From: Augochlora pura
Lineage: Eukaryota > Arthropoda > Insecta > Hymenoptera > Halictidae
Length of the DNA stretch: 64,000 bases
Assembly: GCF_028453695.1 (NCBI RefSeq)
Contig: NC_135777.1
Coordinates: 10,591,714 to 10,655,713, forward strand
Direction: 5' to 3'
In this document: piece by piece, positions 26,883 through 39,572 of the stretch
Numbering within the stretch: position 1 is the stretch's first letter
Layout: every line of letters starts with the position of its first letter
Notes under the pieces: model-generated
Database searches by the model: none
What the model was told of the DNA's origin: nothing
What the model saw: the letters and a program-made list of their open reading frames with translations, nothing else
Made by a program: the position numbers and the translations under genes

Positions 26883-27116
26883 TACACATGTACATGTTCA
26901 CAATTTCAGACTTCGACTAATCAGAGTAGAATAAAATTTTAAAAAATTATCATGCATCTGTAGTTACCTACTTCGCATCAAGTAATTAGATTTATTAAGA
27001 CAACAAATGCTACTAGATTTTCGACTGTAGCAATATTTTTGACTTACCTGTATGCAAATGTAGAGATTTCATCAAATGCTGCCTTTTAGTCAATGACGTT
27101 TCTAAATTTACGGTAC

Positions 27117-29704
27117 TTAAAAACTCCATATGTAGGGTTCGTAGTTCAAAGGATCAGGTTGCTCCATACCGTGTCCGGTGTGATTGTCGTTGCCGACCAT
27201 ACAGGACGCATACGCGAGTCCTGTATTTCCTTGTCCTGAAACTGGTGGTACAATACTCGATGCTAATCGACAATCGGGTCTTTGCTGCATTAAAGGACCC
27301 ATTGGTTGTATCGTTTGAGGGGCTGGCGGAGGTCCAGGTGGCGGTGGTGGTTGTGATTGAACAAGCGTAGGAGCAGTTGCAGGAATATTGTGAACAGGTT
27401 GCAATATATTAGGACCTGAAACATAGTTCGCCACTAAATAGTGGTTTCCATAATTATTTGCTTGTAATTCTCCCTAAGAAAGCAATGTATCAGATTAGAG
27501 GAAAATTAGAAAATTTTAACATACTTGTTGTTGGGTTATGAAGAGTTAATGGTTGTTCTGGTACTATACTTGTCGGTGGAGCAACCATTTTTGTCGTAGC
27601 ACAGTCGACCTTTCTTTTTTTGGTAGATATTCGTTTTTGTGTACTGCACAATGTTTGATCGCGTTTTTTATTACTCATTGCCTTCTTTCTTCTCTCACCA
27701 GGAATTTTCGGTTTATTTGGCCTATTTCCACTTGGTTGCCACAGATGCACTGTGTGAACAGCATTTCCTTCTCTAAAAAAATGAAGAATTCACTCACAAA
27801 TTTTTATAAAAGCATTCAGCAGTTTTGTACACTAACCCCTGCTTCTTTCCAAGTTTCCAACTATGGATACCAGCTTTGTGAAGCCTCTCTCTGATAGTAT
27901 CTACGCTACATTTCAATCCCAGAGCAGGTGCAACGTGTTTAGCTGCAGTTAAAGGTTGTTGTGTAGCCATCGCAACGATAGCTTCATCTTGTTCTTTAGT
28001 CGTAATTCGACGTCGTCCCTTTCTTTCCTTTGTCTGTACATTACCTTCTTTATGCCAACGTTCTAGCCATCGTTTGACAGTACGTTCCTATTTAATAATA
28101 AACATTATAATATACGGCTATTATCCTTGACGGTTCTAAATTTGTCGTATCCAACAAGACAAACGTATTTCTTCTTACCGATCTATCGATTGCAAGCGCG
28201 ATAGACAACGTAGACAAGCCTGCCTCGGACATGCCAATCATACGGTTTCGAATTTCGACACTGGTTTCCAATGTTCCTTTCGCTTTTCCGCCTTTCTTTT
28301 TCTTTTCGTGCGATTCGTTTTTCACGTTATCATCTCTCAATGAGTGTTTCTTCTGGCTGAGCTCTCCGCTAGATGACTGATCGCTGTCTTGAGAACCGCA
28401 GGTATTAGAACTATCAGAATTCAGATTTGGATTAGTTTGCGTATGTACTAATTGTGTATGTAAATGATCCTGATGTTCTTGTTGTTGGACTCGTCGTACT
28501 ACATCGAGCCGTTGTCGTTGCTGTTGATGATCCAGGTTATGCGTCTCATCCGGAATTGTATGTTGTACTTGTTGCATATGGTGTTGCTGTTCTTGTCTGG
28601 TACGTAATTCTTGAAGTTGCTGCGGCAATGATGGCTCGTGAGGTATCGCATCAGGTTGACCCTAAGAATTCAAAAAGGGTTTAATCAAGTAATGGTAAAA
28701 ATAGCCATGTAACGAGCGATGCAAATTACAGACCTGATAATGGTGTGTTCCTTGTACTAAATCTAATGGCCAACTTTGTGAAATATTTAAACTAGGATGT
28801 TGATATACAGGCTGTGGTTGTTGAACCAAACTCAATGGATTACCAAACTCTGTTTGATTATGTGGTAAAGGCTGATATGGCGCTTTTATATCACTGGCCT
28901 GGGGTTGAGGTGCATTTTCTTGTGGAAAAACAAATTGTTGCTGTTCGTTTGAGTCTTTTATATTTTCTAAGAGTCCGACGTCTTCGACATACACGTCTTT
29001 GCCTCTGATCTTCCGGGAAGAACTCTTTTTTTTAACTGTACAGTTCTTACTAGAATCGTTTTTACTACAATCTATGGAAGACTTTTTTTTCCCCAATTGT
29101 GTTCCAGTGGGTCTCCACACAGGTTGTTGAATAGCACTACCACCTGTGTCCCTACAGATGTAGAAATCAATGGGTATGCCGAATCGTGCCAGCCAGGTTC
29201 AATCAAATATTAAATAAAATCTTAAGATATACCCAAGAGGAATCCTTTGCATATATTTTCGTGAGGGACTCCAGTTATGTATTCCGGCTTTATGTAACCT
29301 TTCTCTTATGGTGTCTACAGAACAGGTAAGCCCTAGAGCAGGGAGAACAGCTTTTGCAGCTGTTATCGGTGTTTGTGTTGCTAATTTTACTATTGCTTCA
29401 TCCTGCTCAACTGTCGTAGCACGTTTACGTCCACACCGTTCTCGTGTTTCTACTGTGCCTTCTTTATCAAATCTGTTTAACCATCTCTTTACAGTACGTG
29501 GCTAAAATGATAGATTATAGCAAGGTATTGACAGAAATAAATACACTGACAATATTAGAGTATGATAAACACTTTGAAAAATACACTTACCGAACAATTT
29601 ACGGCTGCCGCAATTTCCCGTAAACCTAAACCAGCTTCATACATTCCTACCATACGATTTCTTAATTCTGGCGTTGTTTCGTGTACTCCTCTTGTTTTCC
29701 CCAT
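27117..29704 (-). CDS. Protein with two bipartite Tc1/paired-type DNA-binding domains
   Basis: Exons in order: 29591-29704, 29233-29501, 28734-29151, 28179-28661, 27837-28087, 27525-27772, 27117-27469; 711 aa with consistent phases. An in-frame TGA lies just upstream of the ATG at 29704. Domain A (about residues 14-115) and domain B (about 403-505) each have an N-terminal helix-turn-helix, a GRKR/GRRR linker resembling the GRPR motif of Tc1/mariner transposases, and a second helix-turn-helix (TAAKxVxPALGLxCSVDTIR). By my count 58 of 77 residues after the first intron are identical between A and B. Between them are glutamine/histidine-rich and basic segments; the C-terminus is proline-rich (PPPPPGPPPAP). 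There is no DDE catalytic domain, so it is probably a nuclear DNA-binding protein of transposase origin. The last acceptor (GGGAG before AATT) was chosen to keep frame. I do not recognise a named orthologue. Confidence 0.8.
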
Positions 29705-30930
29705 CTCTACTCAACACTAAATCGACTTATTAGGAAGTTAGAGCGATGAAACGAAATCGTGAACAATTTGAAATTCTACGCGAAAACTGACGTATAAAAA
29801 GAATAGATCACGTGACAATGGCAGTACTCTATCAGAAAGTTTTTCAAAATTTTAATTACTTTCATGTCATCATATTTTTCCGTCTATCGCGGAATCTTCG
29901 AACTGGAACGATCCACCAAATCATTCTATTCGATAATCGAAGTTTCACTGTGCATTTTTCAAACAATACTGTTTCTCCTTTGCTTTTGACATTGTGCTGT
30001 ATTAGGTAGCCTAGGACGACTGTGGATCTTGGCGTCGACGGAATTTAATTGCCTCGTTTATCGTGCTTAATTTTCGTAGAAAATTTCACTAAATCGGCCT
30101 TCTTACCCTAAAAATCCTTCGATCTGCATTAAAACGAGTAAATACGGATTCATATTTTCTCTCACAAGACACCTTATACGATTCGTTTTGCCCGAAATGC
30201 CCTTGCTTGAGGAAAATACTGTAGTCAATACAACTTCGGCTGTACAGTCCGTCGAGATTCTTTTGTCCACGCTTCGCTTTCGGGAAACTTTTGATATCCA
30301 TCTAAAGATTCCTCTAAAGCAATTCCTTCACGGTGAAAAACGTTTAAAAGATTAACGTCGAATCATACAGACACTCGTTGTAAATTCGAAAAAATTCGAT
30401 GAAGAAGTATTGTGATAATGGTCCCGTATCGTCAATTTCAATTCGGTTGACTGTACCATGTCGACGACCGTACAGTCTCCTGAAGTCGTTCCGCCTTCAT
30501 CTGTTTACTTTATACAAGAGAGGCGTAACTAAAGAAATATAAGAAATTTACGATCGCACGAATATCGTGCATCTGCTTGAAATAATAGGCATTCAGTGTT
30601 CATAGACTGTAAATGTCATTGGACTGTATACATCTACCACCGACAAGTGCAATCGATGGAAAGGTTATGTCGAACGAAGATCATTTCGCGCGGCCATTCG
30701 CATCTATGAAACATTCTGTTCGATTCGATATTCGATAGAAATGTGTTGTTTTTCCAGATGTCGATCGTACAGATCGATATTGATTGTGAGTTACATTTAC
30801 TCGCGTAATTTAAATTTCAATATGAGTGATACTGGTCAATTGTTTTAAAAGATTATATACTGTACGTATATACATATATGTAAATTTTCCCCGACACCAT
30901 TTAGGGTTTGCTACGGCTATATTTGCTCAC

Positions 30931-30987
30931 CTTCACCGGGATGCTATTGACCCATAAAATGGGTCCTCCTGCAAATACATCCTGTAT
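30931..30987 (-). other. Orphan splice-flanked open segment
   Basis: 57 bases, open in one frame (IQDVFAGGPILWVNSIPVK), with a TTGCAG acceptor before and a GTGAGC donor after on the minus strand. It belongs to no gene model here. It could be an alternative 5' exon of the paired-like gene, an exon of an unseen gene, or chance. Confidence 0.3.
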
Positions 30988-31336
30988 CTGCAACATACAT
31001 TTAAGTCCATTTAAGAAAAGAAAACGGATTTATGCGTTTCTTGAAATGAAAAAGGATACAAAACTAATACGGTGAAAGTGGAACAATAATTTTCTAAGTT
31101 TATCTTCGTACAACTGCAAAACCTTTGTAAATCAAAATACAATGTGTACAAAAATGATCTAAATTATTATTATTATTATTGTTATTAATTAACTTGAATT
31201 ATTTGACATACTAAAATTACATAAAATTGTTCTAGGAATGTAAATGTATAAAAAGGACGAATGTTGCTCTTTACTAGTAGGAGAACTGCCAAATAAATTG
31301 TAGAAAATCATTTGGAATTCGATAGAGTTTTAAAAA

Positions 31337-31438
31337 GCGCATGTGCTGGTTGTTGAATCGTCGGATTCGAACCAGGTTATGGTCGTCCTGCGGCCGCAAG
31401 CACATCGGTAGTTATCCTATGGGCCGCGCCGCCCGATT
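31337..31438 (-). ncRNA. tRNA-like or SINE-like Pol III candidate
   Basis: On the minus strand there is a perfect B-box, GGTTCGAATCC (31363-31373). Upstream lies a sequence resembling the D-arm of tRNA-Arg (GGCCCATAGGATAA), and a TTTTT run follows at the 3' end. The T-arm stem does not pair properly, so this is not an intact tRNA; it may be a tRNA-derived SINE head or a decayed tRNA. Confidence 0.3.
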
Positions 31439-32157
31439 AATGGCAGCGGAACAAGGCACTTGAATCAGCCGACCAACTATAGATGAGATAGGAGACAGGA
31501 GGGTGTGTAGAGGGTGTCGTAACATCCGCCAATCAAATATGCATTTAGGTGCGTTTATACACCCTGGCCTAGAAACAAGGGCTTCGTCCCCGTCCTCTCC
31601 TTCGAGTGGTCGTTTCGTTTCGCGTTTCGTCCAATGTCCAACGGTGCTGAACGACGCGAAATGCAGACAACAAGTAGGCTAAGATCATCGCGTGGCTCGA
31701 TCGCTCAGAGGTTGATGTAGAGTAGCGAATCGTGGAATTTTGATTTGAATTGGTGTCGAGAGCTCCACGCGTGTCATCGGTTGCCATACATCTGTGTGGA
31801 GTGTGGCGTATACAGGTCTGGTTTGCCGCGGTGCTTCGAGCAGATTTGATTCAGTCGCGCCCTCGCGTTTGCAGTTTCCCAGTGAGAGTAGCTCTTCGAC
31901 TCCGGCTTCAAGTAACGCGCGCCACTCGCTCGAGCAGAACCACCCCCGGCGGACCTGGAACCAATCGAATTCGTGTTCTCTCGTAGAGATCCCAGGAAAA
32001 TCCGAAAACCTCAGTGTTCCCTCCTGCAGTCAGATCTTGCCCTGCGCACAGTCACTATTTCATCCTTCCTCCCTATCCGATATTGCATTTTTCGACAGAA
32101 GGTCGATCGTTTCTCAACTCCGTCGAGAACCAAAACGAAACAAGACAACTTGATCGA

Positions 32158-33829
32158 ATGCGGACCATGAAGCTCCTGGTAATCTTTCCTCTACTAGCAG
32201 TCTGCTTGGTCCAGCCGTCGCTTGTTCATTGCGGGGTACGTATGCAATGCCTCCTGTCACCTGTTCATTCAAAATCTTCTCCTCTTTCGGACACGGTACA
32301 TACATTGACGACTATTACTTATTTTTTTCTATCCTTTATTCATTTTTCTCACATTGTTTCCATCGTTTCATTGTTGAAATATTTCACGACCAGAATTAGA
32401 TTTCTTAATTTTAACCGAAGAACATCTTTTTTTTTAATCGACAAAATTTTACAATATCAATATTATTTATAGATGCACTGAGCAACTATTGTATCTTAGT
32501 CGATTATATGTTCGTTATTATTTGTCATGGTTTGCCGCCATTTATTAGATAGGTATTGAGCATGGAAGAGTAATCGATAAGGATCGAAGAGTGGAAATCA
32601 ATACCGATCTCGCAGATTGTCCAAATCATTTGTAATATCGAAACGGTGCTCGAAACGTTCAGTCAAAATGAGTTGAATGCTTACAGATTTCGGTGAATGA
32701 TCGATCGGACATGATTTTGTTTTAAATCGGGGGTATTTTGTAGACGCGGCCGAGTTTCGTCTCCGACAAGATGATCGCGAAAGCGGCCAGCGTGGTGAAC
32801 GCTTGTCAGACCCAGACTGGTGTGGCCACAGGTACACGCGATCCGACTTTATGTTCCACTATTTTTTATCTTATCCTATCCTGTACTATACATGTAATAA
32901 TCAAACATGTTTGATTTCGTTTCGATTTCAGTGGACATCGAAGCAGTTAGAAATGGGAAATGGCCTGAATCGAGACAGCTCAAGGTAAATACGTACGTCT
33001 AGCATATTTATATCCTGCGGTGTGGCGATGAAATAAGACATTAACGAGATATTTTGGATTTGTTATTTTTTACAATGCAGTGCTACATGTACTGTCTTTG
33101 GGAGCAATTCGGTCTGGTCGACGATAAGAGGGACCTTAGTTTAAATGGTATGCTCACATTTTTCCATAGAATGCCAGCATACAGGAAGGAAGTACAAGAA
33201 GCGATCAGCGCGTGCAAGAGGATTGGTAAATATTTTGGTATCTACCGTGTATTTGTTATTTTTATATTTTCACCTTTTCGATCGATCAACCCGCAAATTT
33301 CGCCTAATGCTATGCAATACGCCTTACACCTCTATCTCTTCGCACGGTAGATACGAATGCCGAGCAACATAAAGACAAATTGATTTGAGAAGCAGTTTTA
33401 AACATCACATGTATTTGAACTGTCGTGCTAGAAGAAACGCGGTAGAACTCCAATTATATTTAGTTATTTAATAAACGATACTACACTTTGGTTGCAGGCG
33501 ATTCGTGATCTATTTGTAAAGGTTTTTTAACTTAGCCAACACAAGTGCATTTATGTAATTACTTTTGTCAACAATGTATTTTCAGTTGGTCGTGATCGAT
33601 CGAGTTCCATTCAATAGAACGCGCGCTAATTAATGTAACAAATCTTTCTTTCTTAGTGAAAGGAGACAACAACAACTGCGAGTACGCGTTCGCATTCAAC
33701 AAATGTTATGCCTCATTATCTCCACGAGTTAGTATCTTTATATCAATTCCATTCCACTACTCCAACGTGGTTGCAAGAAAATCATCCGTAAATTAAACAT
33801 TTATGTTTCAGACCTACTATCTATTTTAA
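32158..33829 (+). CDS. Classic odorant-binding protein (PBP/GOBP family)
   Basis: Small secreted carrier of hydrophobic odorants or pheromones in sensillum lymph (family role). Exons 32158-32235, 32744-32831, 32932-32984, 33081-33225, 33657-33727 and 33812-33829 give 150 aa; the final exon encodes only five residues and the stop. A hydrophobic signal peptide (KLLVIFPLLAVCLVQPSLVHC) ends near residue 25. Mature cysteines are at 47, 74, 78, 118, 129 and 138, giving C-X26-C-X3-C-X39-C-X10-C-X8-C, exactly the classic six-cysteine pattern, with the KCYMYC motif of OBP83a/ASP1-like proteins. A second in-frame ATG lies at 32167, three codons downstream; either start keeps the signal peptide. It stands alone, with no sister OBP in the window. 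Confidence 0.93.
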
Positions 33830-34876
33830 CAAATTCTACGCGAAATAAAAAAAGCAATGGAGGAGCAACAAATTCGTTTTATCGCCCATCGAGACAACAA
33901 CCGTTTCCATGTAATCCCGTAACCGTTTCGTACAATACTATAATAAACGAAAAGTCTGATTTCCACCGTTGTATCTGATCTTTGAGAGACGTGTCGATTC
34001 GAAAATTTCAAGATTTAATCGCCTTTAAGCGTCGAGTTGATCGAAACTTCCGACGCTGGTCTGTTCCAATTGTCGATCGAGGTCGTGCACGAACGTGACC
34101 GCGCATTAGAAATAGAACGAGCGGGTTACTGCGATTCGTTGATTGATTAATCGCGTATCTACGCGTGTAAATTACTCGAAGGTGGATCGCAGCATTGCTC
34201 GTTGTCGCTCGATTCCAACCCCAACCAAATCGACGTAAGGTGACACGAAGCAATGCAAAGCAGAGCAGAATGAAGCAGGATAAAGCGAAACAACTCATCC
34301 TCGGGATACGTCATCATAATAGATGCAGCGTAAAACACTTATTGCGGACAATTACCTGCTACTTGATACACTGCATATCAGCCATTATTCAATAGTTTTC
34401 ACAAACTCGTGATCTATAACTGATTCCTTTTAGTAAATTTTTAATAAATATGTTCTTTCGGAATTATTATTTATATTATTATTTTAAAAAGTCCCTATTC
34501 CTCTTCAACGAGTTTCGTAATTTCTTTCGACGAAACGCGTTTATTTCTCCTTGTAGATTACTGTCATACCATGAACGATTGTGGTCATTTCGAGGTCATT
34601 GTAGCAATGTGTACAAATAGTTTACGGTTTAACGGTTGAATATTTAATTAACGATCGATTACAAAATGTACAGAGGCGCATTGTGGTGGATTCGCGTGAA
34701 ATAAGATATCGGTAACTTATGAAGAAGTAATGATAGTACAGTAGGACGAGAACGGAGGGATTGTTTGTTTTTTTCCTAGAAATTGTTTACGGTATGTACA
34801 ATTTACGTGAAAGTTGCATCAAATTCACGTCTGTGAATGGTAACAGTAGAAAACAAAAAGAGAGGAAAAGTGCAGA
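33830..34876. other. Intergenic region between convergent OBP and NOMO genes
   Basis: AT-rich sequence that should contain the 3' UTRs of both flanking genes. No gene or repeat recognised. Confidence 0.5.
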
Positions 34877-37800
34877 TTACGTTTTACGCGGCTTAACTTT
34901 TCTCTTGTTGATGCTCATTATTTGCTCAACAATTATGTCATCCGCTCTCGGATCGATAGGAACAGCTTGTATAGGAGTTCGTGAGCTAGTGTTTGGTTTC
35001 GAACGCCTCTCGATAGATGAGCTTAGCCACGTCCAAATTTTCTCGCGGTTTAGAAACGCGAACGCGACTAACATTATGAACGGCAACACGATCACAGACG
35101 TTTGGCTCATCTCATTCTGGTCGATCTTCCGTTCCGCGTTAAATGTCAGCTTTACGTGTTTGAACGACGAGTTCGCTTCAAAGTAGAAGGGGAGGGTGCG
35201 ATACTTGTGCATCGTCTCGGATAGCGACGATTCGAGTTGCACAAAGTACTTCTTGCCATCCGCCTGTAACGGCGGCAGGTGCACCAGGAACCCGGCGTTG
35301 TAATTACTACCGATCTTGTTAAGTTGCTGCGTCTCTAGTTTACTGGTGTGAATCGGTGAGTCAGGCATGTCCTCTCTGCACAATTTGACCTTCAGCGTAC
35401 GATAATGCTCCGGTTGTGCAGATACAACGTGGACAGAGACGTCAGTGCGCGATATCGGATGGAACGCGATTAGACGAAGACCATGAATATCCTCCGAAAT
35501 CTGCACCAGTATAGATTCAGGGCTGGTACGTTGAATGTGGGCGTTGGCCTCCGCGCTCGGTTTCAGTCGAAACACATATGTACACTGCGGAACAAAATCA
35601 ATTCAAATCCTTGAAGAATCTACTACGAAGATTCGAGAAAAATTACTTACCCTTGGTTGAAGGCCTCTAATACGGAAATTTCCGTTCTCCTCGGTAGTCG
35701 CTTCTTCCTGGAGATTGCTGCAATCAGCTTGCCCCTGCACCTCCATTAATAGACCAGCTTCCGGCTTTCCGTTTAGGGATGTTACAGATCCATAAACGCT
35801 GAATGCGACTCGTTTTCCATATAATTCTACCTTGACGGTCGCGCCTTCCATTACTTTGATCATCTTTGATGGTGGATCAAAACGATATTCCTTCATCATT
35901 GGCCGAAGGTAGTATTCTCCCGGCGATAAAGAGTTAAAAACTAAACGCCCGTCCTCACCCGTCACGCTGTTCTTTCGGTAACTTTGACCACCAGATAAGG
36001 AGAGAAGAACACCCTGTGAAGCAAAACAACGGTACCGTTGTTATCTAGTTTCTTACCGTAATATTATTACGGTAAAGTCTTTGGACACACCTGTAGTGAC
36101 ACGTTGTCAGCTTGATCAGAGACTTGAACGATTATTTCGGCCAATTTGTGAGCCAAAAAATCACCGTTGCTATCCGGTCCTGTGATTACGTATCCCTCTT
36201 TCTCCGCGGTGACACTAATCGAAAGAAAGACGGTGATCACTTAAAGTCAGTAATTAAAAGTGAGAATCTTTTACCTGTAGTTTATTTTCCTATCTAGTGG
36301 ACCGACAACGTACGTCCCATCGTTTCGCGTAACTAGTGTATGAATCGGAGATGTTTTATCGTTTCCGAATATTTGTATGGTGACACCCTCCAACGGCTGA
36401 TTAATCTTGCCTGCAATGATCTAAAAGACACACGCTTTGGAGAATTTTACCGATGATGATGAAAATGTTGCAGGATTTATCAATTTACCTTCCCCATCTC
36501 GCCGATGAATGAGGCAACATCGTTTTGGCAATCGTTTACGGCCAACACTTTCAGTGACGGTGGACTAAACAGAAGAATATCCGATAACGGTGTTATCGTA
36601 TAGACGTTATCGGTCTTTGCTTTGAATTCGAACTCGTATTTGTAGAAATTTCCTTCTTTCACGGGTTTCAAGGGACCCAATCTGCAAAACAATAATTTAC
36701 AGTTAAATTCTATCAACAAGGCTGTACATCTTGTGAGCGCGTATGCTTACGTAATGTCGCCACCGAGAGTTTTGATATTGACTTTGAGATTGTTCAATGA
36801 GGAAGCGCTTTGAATGCTTCCTTTGTGGCTGTGTTCGGACGAATGCAGCAAAATAGGAGAAAGACTATTGGTATCCCACGCATAGAATGGCTGTTCATAC
36901 ACGTGACAACCTTTCGGCGCGAACGAGTACATGCCAGACTTTGATACGCAATGCTTTGTGCTCCCTTTGTTCAAAACTAACGTCAGTTTTGTTGTATCGC
37001 CGGGTTCCGAGTATACTACTGTTGTATCGTGAGAAGAAATAAAAGAAACGGAGAATCCAGTCTGTACGAAAGTGGGAACTTCCGCGCGTTCCGAGGTAAC
37101 GGAGATTCTGTAGCTAGGATTCTCCCAGCAGAACACGTCATTGTCGATGAGCACCTCATAATGACCAGGTAACACATCCGTGAATTTATACTGACCATCT
37201 GTCAAACGAAAGACGACTTCACAAGCAAAAAGAAAGTAGCATCGAATGAATTAAACGCGTATTGCTGCGATAACAAGAACACACGCGAAAACTGAATTTC
37301 TTTTATCGTACTTTCTTTGCATGTACGCTGTATGACTAATCAATTTCTACACGATTTTGTTATCGCAGAAATCGTTTAAAAAATTTAAGCTGCATTAAAC
37401 CACAAGTGTATCGCACATAAAAGATATAAAGTAATTACCCTTTGCTTGTATAGTTTTTATGGTGATCCCATCAAGCACCTTTAAGGTAACGGAGGCCTGA
37501 CTACAGTCAGTCTCTGACAAACATTTCACTGTACCCGACAACTTTGCTTTCAGCTGTAAGAAGTTTACATCATTCACTGGTCGAGAAGATACGTCAATTG
37601 TCTGTTGTAGCGGGAAGAATCTGAAAGTTTCGTGATAAGCTGGAAAATTGAGAAAAAGATACCGAAAAACAATTTACACGACTTACTGCAAGCCTTTGTC
37701 TCTTTCTTCTGGAGTGACAACGACGCTCAACAGGTATCGGTCAGGTGAGAGATAAATGCAGAATTCTCCGGTTTTTGGGTCCGTTTCGATTTCTTTAGTG

Positions 37801-39572
37801 AATGTGTTGGCAGTGTTCCGAGCGGAAACCTTTCGATGATGCAACGTTTCTTTGGCCGATAGTGTTACCTTCCCACATACTTTGTAAGCCGATGGTGACA
37901 GAACTGGGAGTTCCGAGGAGCTCGGAGAAATCTTGACCAACTTCTCGATGAAAAGTACATTATCTGAATAGGATTAAGAAACGGTCAGATAACGGTAGAG
38001 ATTTATAAAAAGACACGATCAATAAAACAATTCGCATACCGGCTTCGGCTTTTAACGAATACTGTCCGGCTTTCATATTGTCTAACACATATTTTCCGGT
38101 AGCGTCCGTTACAGCGACCTCCTTTTGTGACAAAAATATTTTTGTGCCCGGCAGCGGATCACCATCGATCGCAATGCGAACGGATCCGCTCACTGTAAAA
38201 CCGGTTACTTTAAAGCCTGGTCGTAATACGACGCTATTTTGATTTACTTTGAACGACAGTTCAGCTGGTTGAACGTCGAATTTTGTTTGACCACCGGCAT
38301 AATACGGGACCAATTTGTAATCTCCGGGCGACACGCTTGGAAACAGAAATTTGCCGTTTTTATCCGAAACAACATGACAAATAGGCTTTTTCGACCGAAG
38401 TTCTTTACTTATGGCTGTGGTGGCACAATTTTTTGCTACGCCATTCTATACAATAGAGAAACGCAATTAAGATTAATAGTTTGAACAATTATTAATCATG
38501 GGCAGATAATGAAGATGAATCAGTACTTACTCCAATGAGTAAAAAGGTCACACCACTAACTGGTTCCTCTTCACTGGTAACTCGACCACTTACATCATAC
38601 CCAAAAACCACCAAGCTACCATCTGCAAGTTCTGTGTTGCCCTCTCGTACTGTTACTTTAACAGTATCCTTTTCTATAGCCCATCTGAAAGAATAAAAGA
38701 GATATGTAAGAGAAGTCAAATGTATTCAAGAGTGCTGATTCTCACATTGGATGGGAAGCAATTAGAACATATTTTCCAGGCTGTATCGGCGTAAAATAAA
38801 ACGTTCCCCCTTCTGCAGTGAGTGTAGTTTCAGCTGGAATTTGCTCGCTTCCTTCTTTGTGCAATGCAATGTTTACACCTTTTGGTCCTGAATCCGATCC
38901 TAATGCTGTAACCTAAACAAAATTTTTATTTGAGATGAATGTACAATTTTAAGTTTATATTATCTAGATAAGACATTGTTTAAGTTTTTAATTTACTCTG
39001 CCGGCGATGCCGAATCCTTTAAAGGTAAAATTTATATCTTTTCCCAGACTGCAAGCATCAGTTGTTGCATCCACATTCAGCAAAACTTCCATAGGTTCAA
39101 AACTCCATCCTCTGGGTGGATCTACCTAATATTTTCGATTATGTAATGAATATAGGTTGAAAACATTCTTATCAATTGATGAATTAGAAATAGTACTTCT
39201 ATTAGAGTTTTCTATTACCTTCAGTATATATTCCCCTTTATCATACAAAGGAAGAAAATAATACCCATTGTTTGGAGCACATTCTGTAGCATCTTTAAGG
39301 CTTCCAGCTTTTGTGTACCTAATTCAAAGAAAAAGTTTGTGTCAATATTTTCATGATTGAAGACCTTTCAAAGAAGCACGTGAGTTGTAAATGAATCGAC
39401 TTGCTACAGGTTTAATGGTAGGTGTCAGTACTTACAATTTTACCTGAACTTTTGCAAAATCAATGTTAGCATGACTTTTCAAAAATCCTCCGCATCCTAA
39501 AATATCTTGGGCATTCGAAAACACTACCGATACACATATGTAAAATAAATAAAGCACAATCATTCGTTTCAT
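34877..39572 (-). CDS. NOMO: NOMO, BOS complex subunit of the ER multipass translocon
   Basis: Type I ER membrane protein with a large lumenal chain of Ig-like/carboxypeptidase-regulatory-like folds; with NCLN/TMEM147 it forms the BOS complex at the multipass translocon. Exons in order: 39436-39572, 39219-39318, 38997-39125, 38746-38912, 38531-38684, 38040-38445, 37687-37963, 37439-37620, 36751-37198, 36489-36681, 36275-36420, 36091-36214, 35651-36013, 34877-35584; 1177 aa, phases consistent, near the human length of about 1222. Signal peptide MKRMIVLYLFYICVSVVFSN, then NOMO hallmarks DILGCGGFLKS, CAPNNGYYFLPLYDKGEYIL and GWSFEP. Repeats end in the typical LPGHYEV/SPGDYKL/KPGKYVL turn. One membrane segment at about residues 1104-1122 (VIVLPFIMLVAFAFL) is followed by a short basic cytosolic tail. 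Intact. Confidence 0.95.

Larger units (their letters stand above)
29705..32157. other. Intergenic region upstream of the paired-like gene and OBP gene
   Basis: Separates two divergent genes. Holds an orphan exon-like segment (30931-30987) and a tRNA-like sequence (31337-31438), both listed separately. From about 31560 the base composition is more GC-rich and probably is the promoter and 5' UTR of the odorant-binding protein gene. Otherwise nothing recognised. Confidence 0.5.
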
